Of a DNA stretch of 64,000 nt, positions 7,295-15,872 are shown piece after piece (the first letter of the stretch is position 1; each line of letters begins with the position of its first letter). Below the pieces are notes generated by a model that had not been told where the DNA came from, did not search any database, and saw only the letters and a list, made by a program, of their open reading frames with translations. The stretch is taken from positions 372,001-436,000 of the forward strand of contig NZ_CP027190.1 in assembly GCF_002970915.1 (NCBI RefSeq). The letters are read 5' to 3'. Both the position numbers and the translations under genes were made by a program. Origin of the DNA: Lactobacillus sp. CBA3605 (GTDB lineage: Bacteria > Bacillota > Bacilli > Lactobacillales > Lactobacillaceae).

Positions 7295-8611
7295 TTAGTC
7301 TTTATCGTCCTTTTTTTCATCAGCTTTAGCAGTTTGCTTAGCAGAATCAGTAATCATATCAACCGCTTGGCGAATTGCGATGTCATGTGACAACATATCA
7401 TCAGTTAAAGCGCCACGAACAGCACTTTCTTCCATGTTGTATTGACCAGCTAAATCTTTAACTTCAGCATCAATTTCATCCTTAGATGGTTTGATGGCTT
7501 CAGCTTCAACGATGGCTTCTAAGACTAAGTTTGTCTTAACCCGACGTTCAGCATCCGCAGCGAACTGTTGACGTAAGTCGTCTTCAGTTGTGCCAGTTAA
7601 CTTATAATAAGTTTTAGCATCAATACCTTGTTGTTGCATGTTAGCCAAGTATTGATCCATTTGACGATGAATATCGTCTTCCTTCATCGCATCAGGAACG
7701 GCTTCAATTTCAGCATTGTCAACAGCTTGGTTTAAAGCTTCGTCTTCAATGGCATCATGAGCAGCCTTTTCTTTTTGATCTTTAAGGTCATCTTTAATCT
7801 TAGCTTTTAATTCTTCAAGCGTATCAACATCTTCGTCAACATCCTTGGCAAATTCGTCGTCTAAATCAGGGAGTTCCTTAGTTTTAACTTCATGAACGGT
7901 AACCTTAAAGACTGCTTCTTTATCTTGAAGATCTTCAGCTTGGTAATCTTTAGGGAAAGTTACTTTAACGTCTTTTTCATCGCCGGCTTTAACCCCAACT
8001 AATTGATCTTCAAAACCAGGGATGAATGAGTTAGAACCCAATTCAAGTGAATAGTTTTCTGATTCGCCGCCTTCAAAAGGTTCGCCATCAACGGAACCCT
8101 TGAAATCAATGACAACCGTGTCGCCATTTTCAGCTGGTTGGTCTTCTTTCAAAACTAATTCAGCTTGCTTTTCACGCCGTGATTCTAATTCAGCATCAAC
8201 GTCCTTAGCATAAACGCGTGTGTTTTGACGCGTTACACTGAGTTCCTTGTAGTCGCCCAATTTAACATCAGGTTCAACCGTTACAACAGCCTTCAAAACC
8301 CAAGGCTTGCCTTTTTCCATGCTGTCAACATCAATCTTAGGTTGATCAACTGGTTCAATTTCAGTATCTTTAATGGCTTGTTCGTAAGCTTCAGGAAGCA
8401 CAATGTTCAAAGCATCTTGATAAAGGGCTTCTTCACCATACATTTGATTGAAAATTTGACGTGGAACCTTACCCTTACGGAAACCAGGGACATTTAAGTT
8501 CTTCTTCGTGTTTTGGAAGGCTTTGTCGATTCCTTCTTTGATCTTGTCAGCACCAATTTCGAATGTTAATTCGCCTTGGTTGCCTGCTTTCTTTTCCCAC
8601 TTTGCAGCCAT
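7295..8611 (-). CDS. tig: Trigger factor (ribosome-bound chaperone, PPIase)
   Basis: This 438-residue chaperone meets nascent chains at the ribosome exit. The ribosome-binding signature [10 protein letters not shown] is at about residue 44-53, the FKBP-type PPIase domain starts near [20 protein letters not shown] (about 163), and a long helical C-terminal domain ends in an acidic-lysine tail (ADEKKDDKD). Length is typical. It has its own promoter (8670-8698) and terminator, and sits between tuf and clpX as in many lactobacilli. Confidence 0.97.
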   Translation of the reverse strand: MAAKWEKKAGNQGELTFEIGADKIKEGIDKAFQNTKKNLNVPGFRKGKVPRQIFNQMYGEEALYQDALNIVLPEAYEQAIKDTEIEPVDQPKIDVDSMEKGKPWVLKAVVTVEPDVKLGDYKELSVTRQNTRVYAKDVDAELESRREKQAELVLKEDQPAENGDTVVIDFKGSVDGEPFEGGESENYSLELGSNSFIPGFEDQLVGVKAGDEKDVKVTFPKDYQAEDLQDKEAVFKVTVHEVKTKELPDLDDEFAKDVDEDVDTLEELKAKIKDDLKDQKEKAAHDAIEDEALNQAVDNAEIEAVPDAMKEDDIHRQMDQYLANMQQQGIDAKTYYKLTGTTEDDLRQQFAADAERRVKTNLVLEAIVEAEAIKPSKDEIDAEVKDLAGQYNMEESAVRGALTDDMLSHDIAIRQAVDMITDSAKQTAKADEKKDDKD

Positions 8612-8669
8612 TATATTTCCTCCGAAACATTAATATTTTCTACAATTCAAGTCAATTGCATACTTGTTA

Positions 8670-8698
8670 AGTTTAACCTATCAAATCCATAAAGTAAA
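8670..8698 (-). promoter_or_regulatory. Promoter of tig
   Basis: TTTACT (8693-8698) and TAAACT (8670-8675) on the minus strand are separated by 17 bases, about 60 bases upstream of the ATG. Confidence 0.6.
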
Positions 8699-8750
8699 CC
8701 AAATCAGTTAAAAAAGCGCTAGATGTGGCCGCCTTATTTGCGATTTTCTT

Positions 8751-8787
8751 AAAAAAAGAGACTTGGAAGAATCTCCCAAGTCTCTCT
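8751..8787 (-). terminator. Terminator of tuf
   Basis: On the minus strand AGAGACTTGGGAGA pairs with TCTTCCAAGTCTCT and runs into seven T residues, a strong intrinsic terminator 30 bases after tuf. Confidence 0.88.
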
Positions 8788-8816
8788 TAGATGAATCAAT
8801 GAAAATCAATTAGAGA

Positions 8817-10004
8817 TTAGTCATCAATTTCAGAAACAACCCCGGCACCAACAGTATGGCCACCTTCACGAACAGTGAACTTAGTACCCTTTTCAATCGC
8901 AACAGGGGAAATTAATTCAACTGTAAATGTAACGTTGTCTCCAGGCATAACCATTTCAACGCCTTCTGGTAATTCGATAACACCAGTAACGTCAGTGGTA
9001 TGGAAGTAGAATTGAGGACGATAGTTTGAGAAGAATGGCGTATGACGGCCTCCTTCTTCCTTGCTCAAGATATAAACTTCACCCTTGAAGTTTTTATGAG
9101 TTTGGATCGAACCTGGCTTAGCAAGAACTTGACCACGGACAACTTGTTCGCGGTTAACACCACGAAGCAAAGCACCAACGTTATCGCCGGCTTCACCAGT
9201 GTCAAGAGTCTTACGGAACATTTCAAGACCTGTAACAGTTGACTTGAGTGTTTCGTCATGCAAACCAACGATTTCAACTTCGTCACCGACTTTAACAGTC
9301 CCACGGTCAATACGACCAGAAGCAACTGTCCCACGACCAGTGATTGAGAAGACATCTTCAACAGGCATTAAGAAAGGCTTTTCAGTATCACGAACTGGAG
9401 TTGGGATGTATTCATCAACAACGTCCATTAAGTGTAAGATAACCTTCTTTTGTTCTTCGTCGCCTTCAAGCGCTTTAAGTGCTGAACCGCGAAGGACAGG
9501 AATATCGTCGCCAGGAAAATCGTATTCTGAAAGTAATTCACGTACTTCCATTTCGACCAAGTCAACTAATTCGTCATCATCAACAAGATCAGTCTTGTTC
9601 AAGAAGACAACGATGTAGTCAACACCAACTTGGCGAGCCAACAAGATGTGTTCACGCGTTTGTGGCATAGGACCATCAGTTGCGGCAACAACTAAGATAG
9701 CACCGTCCATTTGCGCAGCACCGGTGATCATGTTTTTAACATAATCAGCATGTCCTGGGGCATCGATATGAGCGTAATGACGCTTTTCTGTTTCGTATTC
9801 AACGTGAGCAGTATTGATTGTAATACCACGTTCACGTTCTTCGGGAGCAGCATCAATTGAGGCAAAATCTTGAGCTTGGGCTAAGCCCTTTTCAGATAAT
9901 ACCTTTGTGATAGCAGCTGTCAAAGTAGTCTTCCCATGGTCAACGTGGCCGATAGTACCAATGTTTACATGGGGTTTTGTTCTTTCATAATGTTCTTTTG
10001 CCAT
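8817..10004 (-). CDS. tuf: Translation elongation factor Tu
   Basis: EF-Tu delivers aminoacyl-tRNA to the ribosome. The 395-residue product has [17 protein letters not shown] and NKTDLVD GTPase motifs, and domains II and III with GRGTVASGR and [12 protein letters not shown] place the start at ATG 10004, where AGGAGGT lies 8 bases upstream and the protein begins [16 protein letters not shown] as family members do; an in-frame extension to 10031 lacks support. The -35/-10 at 10078-10106 is a good sigma-A promoter, fitting high expression. Confidence 0.98.
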   Translation of the reverse strand: MAKEHYERTKPHVNIGTIGHVDHGKTTLTAAITKVLSEKGLAQAQDFASIDAAPEERERGITINTAHVEYETEKRHYAHIDAPGHADYVKNMITGAAQMDGAILVVAATDGPMPQTREHILLARQVGVDYIVVFLNKTDLVDDDELVDLVEMEVRELLSEYDFPGDDIPVLRGSALKALEGDEEQKKVILHLMDVVDEYIPTPVRDTEKPFLMPVEDVFSITGRGTVASGRIDRGTVKVGDEVEIVGLHDETLKSTVTGLEMFRKTLDTGEAGDNVGALLRGVNREQVVRGQVLAKPGSIQTHKNFKGEVYILSKEEGGRHTPFFSNYRPQFYFHTTDVTGVIELPEGVEMVMPGDNVTFTVELISPVAIEKGTKFTVREGGHTVGAGVVSEIDD

Positions 10005-10077
10005 TAATGAAACCTCCTGTGATTTTCGCAAGAATGATGTCAGGCCAAATTAATGCCCCGACAATTCTTTAGTTAAT

Positions 10078-10106
10078 ATTATACTACATCCTAATGAAAA
10101 GGCCAA
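10078..10106 (-). promoter_or_regulatory. Promoter of tuf
   Basis: TTGGCC (10101-10106) and TATAAT (10078-10083) on the minus strand have a 17-base spacer, about 70 bases before the start codon. Confidence 0.75.
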
Positions 10107-10219
10107 ATCACTCGCCTATCACTAGGAATCCTTAAACATTATATATAGTACCATCTGGTTTGTAAACAGATATTATTCAAAAAGTTTAATTTTTGTAAAT
10201 TAAAGGGCATTGTTTTCAA

Positions 10220-11140
10220 TTATTGGGCAAAATCAAGGTTCAGTTGTTGAATTTGTTGCTGAATGTCAAGCATTTTTTGACCAGTCACTGTTAAGTTTCG
10301 GGGCACGGTCCCTGTTTGAGCTGCCAATAATAAGGTTAACCAGAGTTGCGCATCCGTCATTATTTTTTCAGTTTCTGGGTATAAATACATCAATTGTAAG
10401 GATAAAACTGCCTGTAAATTTTCAAACATCGTGACATCAGTTTGCGCAAATTGTTGTTGTAAGGCATGCTGAACAGTTCGACTCCCTGAATCTTGGCCCA
10501 TTGCTGGCAAAGCTGACGGAATGACTGCCAAACGCGTCTCGTCAAGCCAGAGGAACTGAACGGTGGTTGCGACGCCTAACGCCCGCAACGTGTACAGGAC
10601 CTCCACTCGTGACAATTGGTGTAAAAATGGATCAATTAATAAAAATTTAGCGGCCGTCACATATTGTGCATAGGTTAAATGTTGGGCGGCCAACAACTGG
10701 TCATTTTGTGCCGCCACTGGTTGATCGGACATGTGATAGAACTGACGCATCGTCGTCTTTAACGTCTGTTGCAACGTCGTCGTTGCCAGCGTCTCAGCTG
10801 CCGTAATTTGGGCAAGCGTCTGTGCATACCAGTCAGTCTGGGCAACTCGTAATTCTGCAGCCATGCGCGCTTTAATAAATTGATGGCTTTCAAGTAAAGC
10901 AGTCAGATATAAACTTGCCGCTGCATCTGTTGCCAAATAAGTGGGTTCATACTCAGCTGCATAGGCGCTGGCCAGTGTATACTTTTGCGTGGCGACCAAG
11001 GCCGTGACTAACTGTAAGTTCAACGCATAACTTTGCGCCGTTTGATAAACCGTTTCAAACAAGCTTGCCGCTGTGGACCAGTCTGCTTGGTCAGCGGCAA
11101 CCTGAGCCGCTTTAAGTTGTTGTTCAGTGTCAGGTGTCAT
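10220..11140 (-). CDS. TPR-like helical protein of unknown function
   Basis: The 306-residue protein (start ATG 11140, after AAGGAGGAG) begins with TPR-like helical pairs: AAQVAADQADWSTAASLFETVYQTA, then YALNLQLVTALVATQKYTLASAYAAEY. The rest is alanine, leucine and glutamine rich, with no signal peptide, membrane segment or catalytic motif. It probably acts as a scaffold in the cytoplasm. It follows rnjB after a terminator-like hairpin, so readthrough may supply its transcript. A separate TPR protein is found at 51713-52396. Confidence 0.7.
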   Translation of the reverse strand: MTPDTEQQLKAAQVAADQADWSTAASLFETVYQTAQSYALNLQLVTALVATQKYTLASAYAAEYEPTYLATDAAASLYLTALLESHQFIKARMAAELRVAQTDWYAQTLAQITAAETLATTTLQQTLKTTMRQFYHMSDQPVAAQNDQLLAAQHLTYAQYVTAAKFLLIDPFLHQLSRVEVLYTLRALGVATTVQFLWLDETRLAVIPSALPAMGQDSGSRTVQHALQQQFAQTDVTMFENLQAVLSLQLMYLYPETEKIMTDAQLWLTLLLAAQTGTVPRNLTVTGQKMLDIQQQIQQLNLDFAQ

Positions 11141-11164
11141 TGGCTCCTCCTTTCCGTTAGTAAG

Positions 11165-11190
11165 CAAAAAAGCCGGGAAGTTCCCGACTA
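11165..11190 (-). terminator. Terminator-like hairpin after rnjB
   Basis: On the minus strand GTCGGGAA pairs with TTCCCGGC and is followed by six T residues, immediately before the ribosome binding site of the TPR-like gene. It probably reduces rather than abolishes downstream expression, as no clear promoter follows. Confidence 0.75.
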
Positions 11191-11199
11191 ATTGCTTGC

Positions 11200-12915
11200 T
11201 TAAGCCTCTGTTTCGGCTGGCGCTGGTTTCGCCTTTTTTGTCCGCCGATGATGTTGATTGACTTCCATAATCACGGGTAAAATCACAGGATGCCGCTTCG
11301 TCTGATCCCACAAATAGTGGTTCAATTTTTCACGAACAGCTTGTTTTAAATGACCCCAATCAAATTCTTTATTATCTAAGTTAGATTGCACGGTTTCTTT
11401 GACCAGTTCCGCACTTTCTTGCATCAAATCTTTGCTCGTCTTCACGTAAACAAATCCACGTGAGGTGATTTTAGGTGTCGCAATAATTTTCTTTTTCTTC
11501 CGATCAATCGTGACTACCGCAACAAAAATACCATCCTCAGATAAAATCTTACGATCGCGCAAGACGATATTCCCAATGTCGCCAACACCAATGCCATCAA
11601 TCATTGTATCGCCAACTTCAATCGAATTAGCAAGATGCATGTCGGTCCCATCATAAACGAATTGATCACCTTTAGCAGCAATGAAGATATGGTCAGCAGG
11701 AATACCAACCTCTTTCGCATATTCAGCATGCGTATCTAATAAACGATACTCACCTTGAATTGGCATAAAGTATTTAGGTTTCATTAGGTTCATCATCAAC
11801 TGTAAATCAGTCTTAGTTGCATGACCTGATGAATTCATCTCATCCGCAATCGCTTTGACATCTGCTCCCGCCCGATAAATCATATCACGAGTCTTGGCAA
11901 CCACTGTTTCCATTGAATGTGAGGGGGTCGTCGTAATAAAGACCAAATCACCAGTTTCAATATTCAACTTGCCTTCTTGCTTATTGGCCATTCGTTGTAG
12001 TGCCTTGATAGGTTCACCCATCCGACCAGTTTGTAAAATAACCACTTGAGCTGGGTCTAACTTATCAATTGAATCCAATGGTACGACAACATCCGCTGGC
12101 ATCCGCAGCTTACCGAGCTTCAAGGCCGTATTAATAATGCTTTCGACATCGCCGGGCATCAAGGCCACTTTACGACCTGACTTTTCAGCAGCATCTAACA
12201 CTTGTTGAATACGCAAAATATTCGAAGCCACTGAAGCCACAATAATGCGCCCAGTATGATATTTGAAAGTATCCAAAACGTATGCCGCAATGGCGTGTTC
12301 GCTGACAGGTTGATCAAAGTTTTCAGCACTTGCTGAATCACTCAACAGTGCCAAGACACCTTTGGATCCAATCTCAGCTAGCCGAGCAAAATCAGTCTGA
12401 TAATTAGTAATAGCTGTCTGATCAAACTTAAAGTCACCGGTATAGACGACTTGTCCGGCACTCGTTTGCAACACAATTCCCATAGAGTCTGGAATCGAAT
12501 GCGTCGTCCGGAAAAATGACGCCGTCACCGTTCCAAAATCAATTTCAGTTTTTTCATCAATAATATGAAAATCATCGAATTGCTTAGCCTTAGGATCTTT
12601 TTGTAATTGAATCTTAGCCAATTCAACGGTTAATTTTGACCCAAAGACTGGCACATTAAACTCATTTAAAAAGTACGGTAAGGCGCCAATTGCGTCCGCA
12701 TGTCCATGGGTTAAGAAGACCCCAACAATGCGGTCCGCATTTTCACGCAAATAACTGAAATCGGGAATCACTACGTCGATACCAAGTAATTCATTTTCAG
12801 GGTATTTCAAACCGCAATCCAAGATATAAATTTCTTCATCGACTTCGACTGCGTACATATTTTTACCGTTTTCACGGACCCCACCAAAGGGGGTAATTTT
12901 AACTTCACTACTCAA
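11200..12915 (-). CDS. rnjB: Ribonuclease J2
   Basis: RNase J proteins are metallo-beta-lactamase/beta-CASP nucleases with 5'-3' exo- and endonuclease activity in mRNA decay and rRNA maturation. This 571-residue member opens with ITPFGGVRENGKNMYAVEV. The metal motif reads HGHADAIG, where active family members have HxHxDH, so the last histidine is alanine. This fits J2, which in Bacillus is weakly active and works in complex with J1. J1 is encoded at 37962-39638 with HGHEDHIG intact. dapA lies 15 bases upstream, suggesting co-transcription. Confidence 0.93.
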   Translation of the reverse strand: MSSEVKITPFGGVRENGKNMYAVEVDEEIYILDCGLKYPENELLGIDVVIPDFSYLRENADRIVGVFLTHGHADAIGALPYFLNEFNVPVFGSKLTVELAKIQLQKDPKAKQFDDFHIIDEKTEIDFGTVTASFFRTTHSIPDSMGIVLQTSAGQVVYTGDFKFDQTAITNYQTDFARLAEIGSKGVLALLSDSASAENFDQPVSEHAIAAYVLDTFKYHTGRIIVASVASNILRIQQVLDAAEKSGRKVALMPGDVESIINTALKLGKLRMPADVVVPLDSIDKLDPAQVVILQTGRMGEPIKALQRMANKQEGKLNIETGDLVFITTTPSHSMETVVAKTRDMIYRAGADVKAIADEMNSSGHATKTDLQLMMNLMKPKYFMPIQGEYRLLDTHAEYAKEVGIPADHIFIAAKGDQFVYDGTDMHLANSIEVGDTMIDGIGVGDIGNIVLRDRKILSEDGIFVAVVTIDRKKKKIIATPKITSRGFVYVKTSKDLMQESAELVKETVQSNLDNKEFDWGHLKQAVREKLNHYLWDQTKRHPVILPVIMEVNQHHRRTKKAKPAPAETEA

Positions 12916-12930
12916 TTATTTCACCTTGAT

Positions 12931-13806
12931 TCATTTAATATTTAGAGTGACAAACAACTTAGCTTCTTGTTCGGAATTTAACGGTAAGATTGGTAACCGG
13001 GGGTCGCCCACTGGTTGCCCTAAATAATTCAACGCCGCTTTCACCGGTGATGGCGATGGTGCGCTGAACAAAGCGGCCATTTTAGGCGTTAAGTCCCGTT
13101 GGTACTTCGCGGCTAATGCCACGTCACCCGTCGTTACAGCTTGATACATCGCTGTCATTTCATCGCCGTATAAATGACTCGCTACCGAAATGACGCCAGC
13201 ACCGCCAATTTCTTTGGCAGCTAAACTTTGCGCATCCTCACCGGTGTAAACTAAAAAGTCAGCCGGCGCTTGTTCGACTAAGGCCCCATATTCTTCCATT
13301 GAGGCACACTGCTTTACCCCGATAATATTAGGCTGTTTGGCAAGCGTTAAGATGGTCGCAACTGTCATTTTCACAATAACCCGACCAGGAATATTATAAA
13401 TAATCACAGGTAACCCACCCTGTTCGGCAACTGCCGTAAAGTGCGCAATCATCCCAGCTTGATCAGGCTTGTTATAGTAAGGGACAACAACTAAGGCTGC
13501 ATCAATGCCTTTAATTTGACTCACTTTTTGGGTAAATGCAATCGTTGCCGCCGTATTATTTGATCCAGTCCCAGCCACGATTGGGACCCGACCAGCCACA
13601 ATCTTAGCGGTTTTAGTCAATAAAGCTAGTTTCTCTGCTTCTGACAACGTTGGGGCTTCACCCGTTGTGCCACCCACGATTAAACCTTGTGTACCGTGAG
13701 CCAACAAATGTTCAATCAAACTAACTAACCGTTCATCATCCAATTGTTGTTGCGCATTAAACGGGGTCACCATCGCAGTCATTAAATCAACATTTTCAAA
13801 GTTCAT
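12931..13806 (-). CDS. dapA: 4-hydroxy-tetrahydrodipicolinate synthase
   Basis: DapA condenses pyruvate with aspartate semialdehyde, opening the lysine and meso-DAP branch. The 291-residue protein has the substrate loop GGTTGEAPTLS, the proton-relay tyrosine in VVVPYYNKP, and the Schiff-base lysine in IIGVKQCASMEEYG. dapF for a late step of the same pathway lies at 59870, but other dap genes are not in this window. DapA is the promoter-proximal gene with rnjB behind it, an unusual pairing seen in lactobacilli. A palindrome overlaps its likely promoter. Confidence 0.96.
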   Translation of the reverse strand: MNFENVDLMTAMVTPFNAQQQLDDERLVSLIEHLLAHGTQGLIVGGTTGEAPTLSEAEKLALLTKTAKIVAGRVPIVAGTGSNNTAATIAFTQKVSQIKGIDAALVVVPYYNKPDQAGMIAHFTAVAEQGGLPVIIYNIPGRVIVKMTVATILTLAKQPNIIGVKQCASMEEYGALVEQAPADFLVYTGEDAQSLAAKEIGGAGVISVASHLYGDEMTAMYQAVTTGDVALAAKYQRDLTPKMAALFSAPSPSPVKAALNYLGQPVGDPRLPILPLNSEQEAKLFVTLNIK

Positions 13807-13836
13807 GAATTAAAAACTCCTCATAATAAAAATTTA

Positions 13837-13854
13837 CAAGTACCATTGTACTTG
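13837..13854. promoter_or_regulatory. Palindrome at the dapA promoter
   Basis: CAAGTAC and GTACTTG are perfect 7-bp arms around CATT. On the minus strand the repeat covers TACAAT, a plausible -10, so it could be an operator. No LYS element or T-box is visible in this short leader. Confidence 0.45.
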
Positions 13855-13995
13855 CGCCGAATAAGTAACTCACCCCAGTTTACCACATTTTAAACTAAAG
13901 CAATAGCTAGACCTTTAACCACTCTAATTAGGCGTAATCCTGCATTTTATGTAAAAAAAAGGAACCGCCAATTGGCAGTTCCCTCAATCTCAATA

Positions 13996-14265
13996 TTAAC
14001 GACGAAGACCAAGACTTTGGATTAAGTCACGGTAACGGTTAACGTCTTCCTTACGCAAGTAAGCTAATAAGTTACGACGATGACCAATTTTCTTCATCAA
14101 CCCACGTTGTGAGTGAAAATCTTTCTTATGAACACGTAAATGTTCGTTTAATTCGTTGATATCCTCCGTTAAAACTGCAACTTGGACTTCAACTGAACCA
14201 GTGTCGCCTTCGTGACGGGCATACTTAGTAATAAGTTCCGTCTTCTTTTCGCGTGAAATTGCCAT
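13996..14265 (-). CDS. rpsO: 30S ribosomal protein S15
   Basis: S15 binds the central domain of 16S rRNA. The 89-residue protein begins [20 protein letters not shown] and contains [16 protein letters not shown] and the basic [21 protein letters not shown] region typical of the family. The start at ATG 14265 follows AAAGGTGG; a longer in-frame reading to 14388 covers the untranslated leader and is rejected. The leader can pair with the Shine-Dalgarno, see the separate entry. The gene is divergent from rpsT. Confidence 0.97.
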   Translation of the reverse strand: MAISREKKTELITKYARHEGDTGSVEVQVAVLTEDINELNEHLRVHKKDFHSQRGLMKKIGHRRNLLAYLRKEDVNRYRDLIQSLGLRR

Positions 14266-14355
14266 GTGTATCAACCACCTTTCGAATAATTGCCCTAAAC
14301 TGAGTAAATCGTTGGTGGTGCTCGATAAACTAAGTAAAGGGTTGCTGAACACTTG
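14266..14355 (-). promoter_or_regulatory. rpsO leader with possible Shine-Dalgarno sequestering structure
   Basis: The 90-base leader holds ACCACC (complement of 14314-14319) that can pair with GGTGGT of the ribosome binding site (14274-14279). S15 represses its own translation through leader structure in several bacteria, so this is a candidate autoregulatory site. It does not obviously match a known S15 leader class. Confidence 0.45.
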
Positions 14356-14359
14356 ATAT

Positions 14360-14388
14360 AGTCTAGCAAAGTCACGTTTAAAAAGCAA
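14360..14388 (-). promoter_or_regulatory. Promoter of rpsO
   Basis: TTGCTT (14383-14388) and TAGACT (14360-14365) on the minus strand are 17 bases apart. Confidence 0.6.
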
Positions 14389-14429
14389 GTTTCATTGCAT
14401 ATCAAGTTAAATTACTTTACACATAACAG

Positions 14430-14458
14430 TTGCAATCAGGCCGGGCCTTATGTATAAT
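14430..14458 (+). promoter_or_regulatory. Promoter of rpsT
   Basis: TTGCAA (14430-14435) and TATAAT (14453-14458) are 17 bases apart, about 45 bases before the rpsT start. Confidence 0.75.
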
Positions 14459-14503
14459 AACATTTGTTGAAAAAAAGTTGGTCCTTGATGGAGGTGAATC
14501 TAT

Positions 14504-14758
14504 ATGCCAATTATCAAATCCGCTATTGAACGCGTGAAAACAAACAATAAAGCAAATGCTCGTAATACCACTCAAATGAGTGCAATGCGGACTGCTGTTA
14601 AAAAATTCGAAACTGCTAAAACTACCGGCGCCGATAACGTCGATGATTTATACTTAGCAGCCGTTAGCGCGGTTGACAAAGCTGCTTCTAAGGGGCTTAT
14701 CAAACGTAACAAGGCTGCCCGTGACAAGTCACGGATGGCTGTTCGTTACGCTAAGTAA
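14504..14758 (+). CDS. rpsT: 30S ribosomal protein S20
   Basis: S20 binds the 5' domain of 16S rRNA and is made of long basic helices. The 84-residue protein begins [20 protein letters not shown] and continues with the [11 protein letters not shown] and [20 protein letters not shown] segments expected of the family. GGAGGTG precedes the ATG by 8 bases. It has its own promoter and a terminator pair behind it, is divergent from rpsO and convergent with holA. Confidence 0.97.
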   Translation: MPIIKSAIERVKTNNKANARNTTQMSAMRTAVKKFETAKTTGADNVDDLYLAAVSAVDKAASKGLIKRNKAARDKSRMAVRYAK

Positions 14759-14768
14759 AGCGCAATTC

Positions 14769-14799
14769 GACTCCCGAGCATTTGCTTAGGAGTTTTTTA
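14769..14799 (+). terminator. Terminator of rpsT
   Basis: ACTCC and GGAGT arms around a 14-base loop are followed by TTTTTT, 10 bases after rpsT. Confidence 0.65.
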
Positions 14800-14805
14800 A
14801 TACCT

Positions 14806-14851
14806 AAAAAGTGCTTCAAAACTCATCTAAATGAGTTTTGAAGCACTTTTT
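14806..14851. terminator. Bidirectional terminator between rpsT and holA
   Basis: A perfect 21-bp inverted repeat (AAAAAGTGCTTC... on the left arm) with loop CTAA is flanked by A-run and T-run. It ends transcription from both converging genes and overlaps the holA stop. Confidence 0.9.
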
Positions 14852-15872
14852 AGTTTTTAGCTAACACTTGCCGTTCATTCACAAATTGCACCATGAATAA
14901 TTCAAATAATAATTCAGGATCACGTTGCGTCGTTTTCATTTGGACTTCCGTTTGCAATAAGCCTAGATAAGCCGCTCGCAATGCTGGCTGATTAAATTGT
15001 CGGACCGTTTGCAGTGCTAACTTCACACGATATGGGTGCACTTTTAAAGTACTCGCCAAGCTCCCCTGGCTGTACCCGGCTCGTGCCAAAATTTTAACTT
15101 GTAACAATAAACGAAATTGGCCCAACAGAATCGCATTGATTTTTAATGGGGCCTCTTGGGCCGTCACTAACTCATGATAGAGTTCGACGGCCGCTTGCGT
15201 TTGATACCGTAAGACATTGTTGACTAAGTCAAACACATTTTGTGTTAACGACTTAGTGACCAAGGCATCCACAGCTGGCAAATCAATTCGTTGCGACCGG
15301 GCGGCATAAATCATCAGTTTGGGTAACTGCGCCATGATTAGTCCTAATTGACCATCAGTCCGGCTAACCAACGCTTGTAACGCATCCGGATCAATCGAAA
15401 TCTTTTTGGCCGCTAGTTCCGACTGCACATACTTTTGCGTCTCATGTTCTGAAACCTGATTGATTTCAATGATGGTCGCTTGTTTTTTTAACGTTTTGAC
15501 TAGCTTTTTCCGTGCATCTAACTTTTCATAAGGCGCCATCAAAACCATGATTGTATCTGGTTCCGGATGGTCGAAATAACTTTGTAACGTGTCTAAATCA
15601 TGATCAATTTTATTTTTTTTAGTCTCACCGGTTAAAAAATAAGGATGATTGATAAAAACTAACCGACGTTCACCAAAGAAAGGCGCCGACATTGCGTCGT
15701 CTAATGCAACCGCAACGGGCGTCGTTTCCATATCATAACTCCCCACATTCATGGTCTGTTCTTCACTGGGAATCACTTGGAGTAACTTGGTTTTCAGTTG
15801 ATCTGCTAAATAATTAACCGTCCCTAAAACCACATAAATTGAGGCTAATTTACCGGGCTGAAGGTCCTGCAT
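14850..15872 (-). CDS. holA: DNA polymerase III subunit delta
   Basis: HolA opens the sliding clamp as part of the clamp loader. The 340-residue protein shows the family start IYVVLGTVNYLADQLKTKLLQ, the clamp-interacting region near FFGERRLVFINHPYFL, TIMVLMAPYEKLDARKKLVK, and the C-terminal helical collar with LLELF-like ending. It overlaps the end of comEC by 23 bases, a conserved arrangement (comEC-holA) in Firmicutes. The ribosome binding site is weak, consistent with translational coupling. Confidence 0.93.
   Translation of the reverse strand: MQDLQPGKLASIYVVLGTVNYLADQLKTKLLQVIPSEEQTMNVGSYDMETTPVAVALDDAMSAPFFGERRLVFINHPYFLTGETKKNKIDHDLDTLQSYFDHPEPDTIMVLMAPYEKLDARKKLVKTLKKQATIIEINQVSEHETQKYVQSELAAKKISIDPDALQALVSRTDGQLGLIMAQLPKLMIYAARSQRIDLPAVDALVTKSLTQNVFDLVNNVLRYQTQAAVELYHELVTAQEAPLKINAILLGQFRLLLQVKILARAGYSQGSLASTLKVHPYRVKLALQTVRQFNQPALRAAYLGLLQTEVQMKTTQRDPELLFELFMVQFVNERQVLAKN

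Noticed and set aside
9199-9618. 139-codon plus-strand open frame opposite tuf
   Set aside because: Serine/threonine-rich translation of the antisense of a highly biased gene; no start signals.
10005-10031. Upstream in-frame extension of EF-Tu
   Set aside because: It lies before the AGGAGGT ribosome binding site and has no counterpart in the family.
13807-13995. Lysine riboswitch or T-box in front of dapA
   Set aside because: The leader has only one small palindrome; no T-box core sequence and no multi-helix structure could be found.
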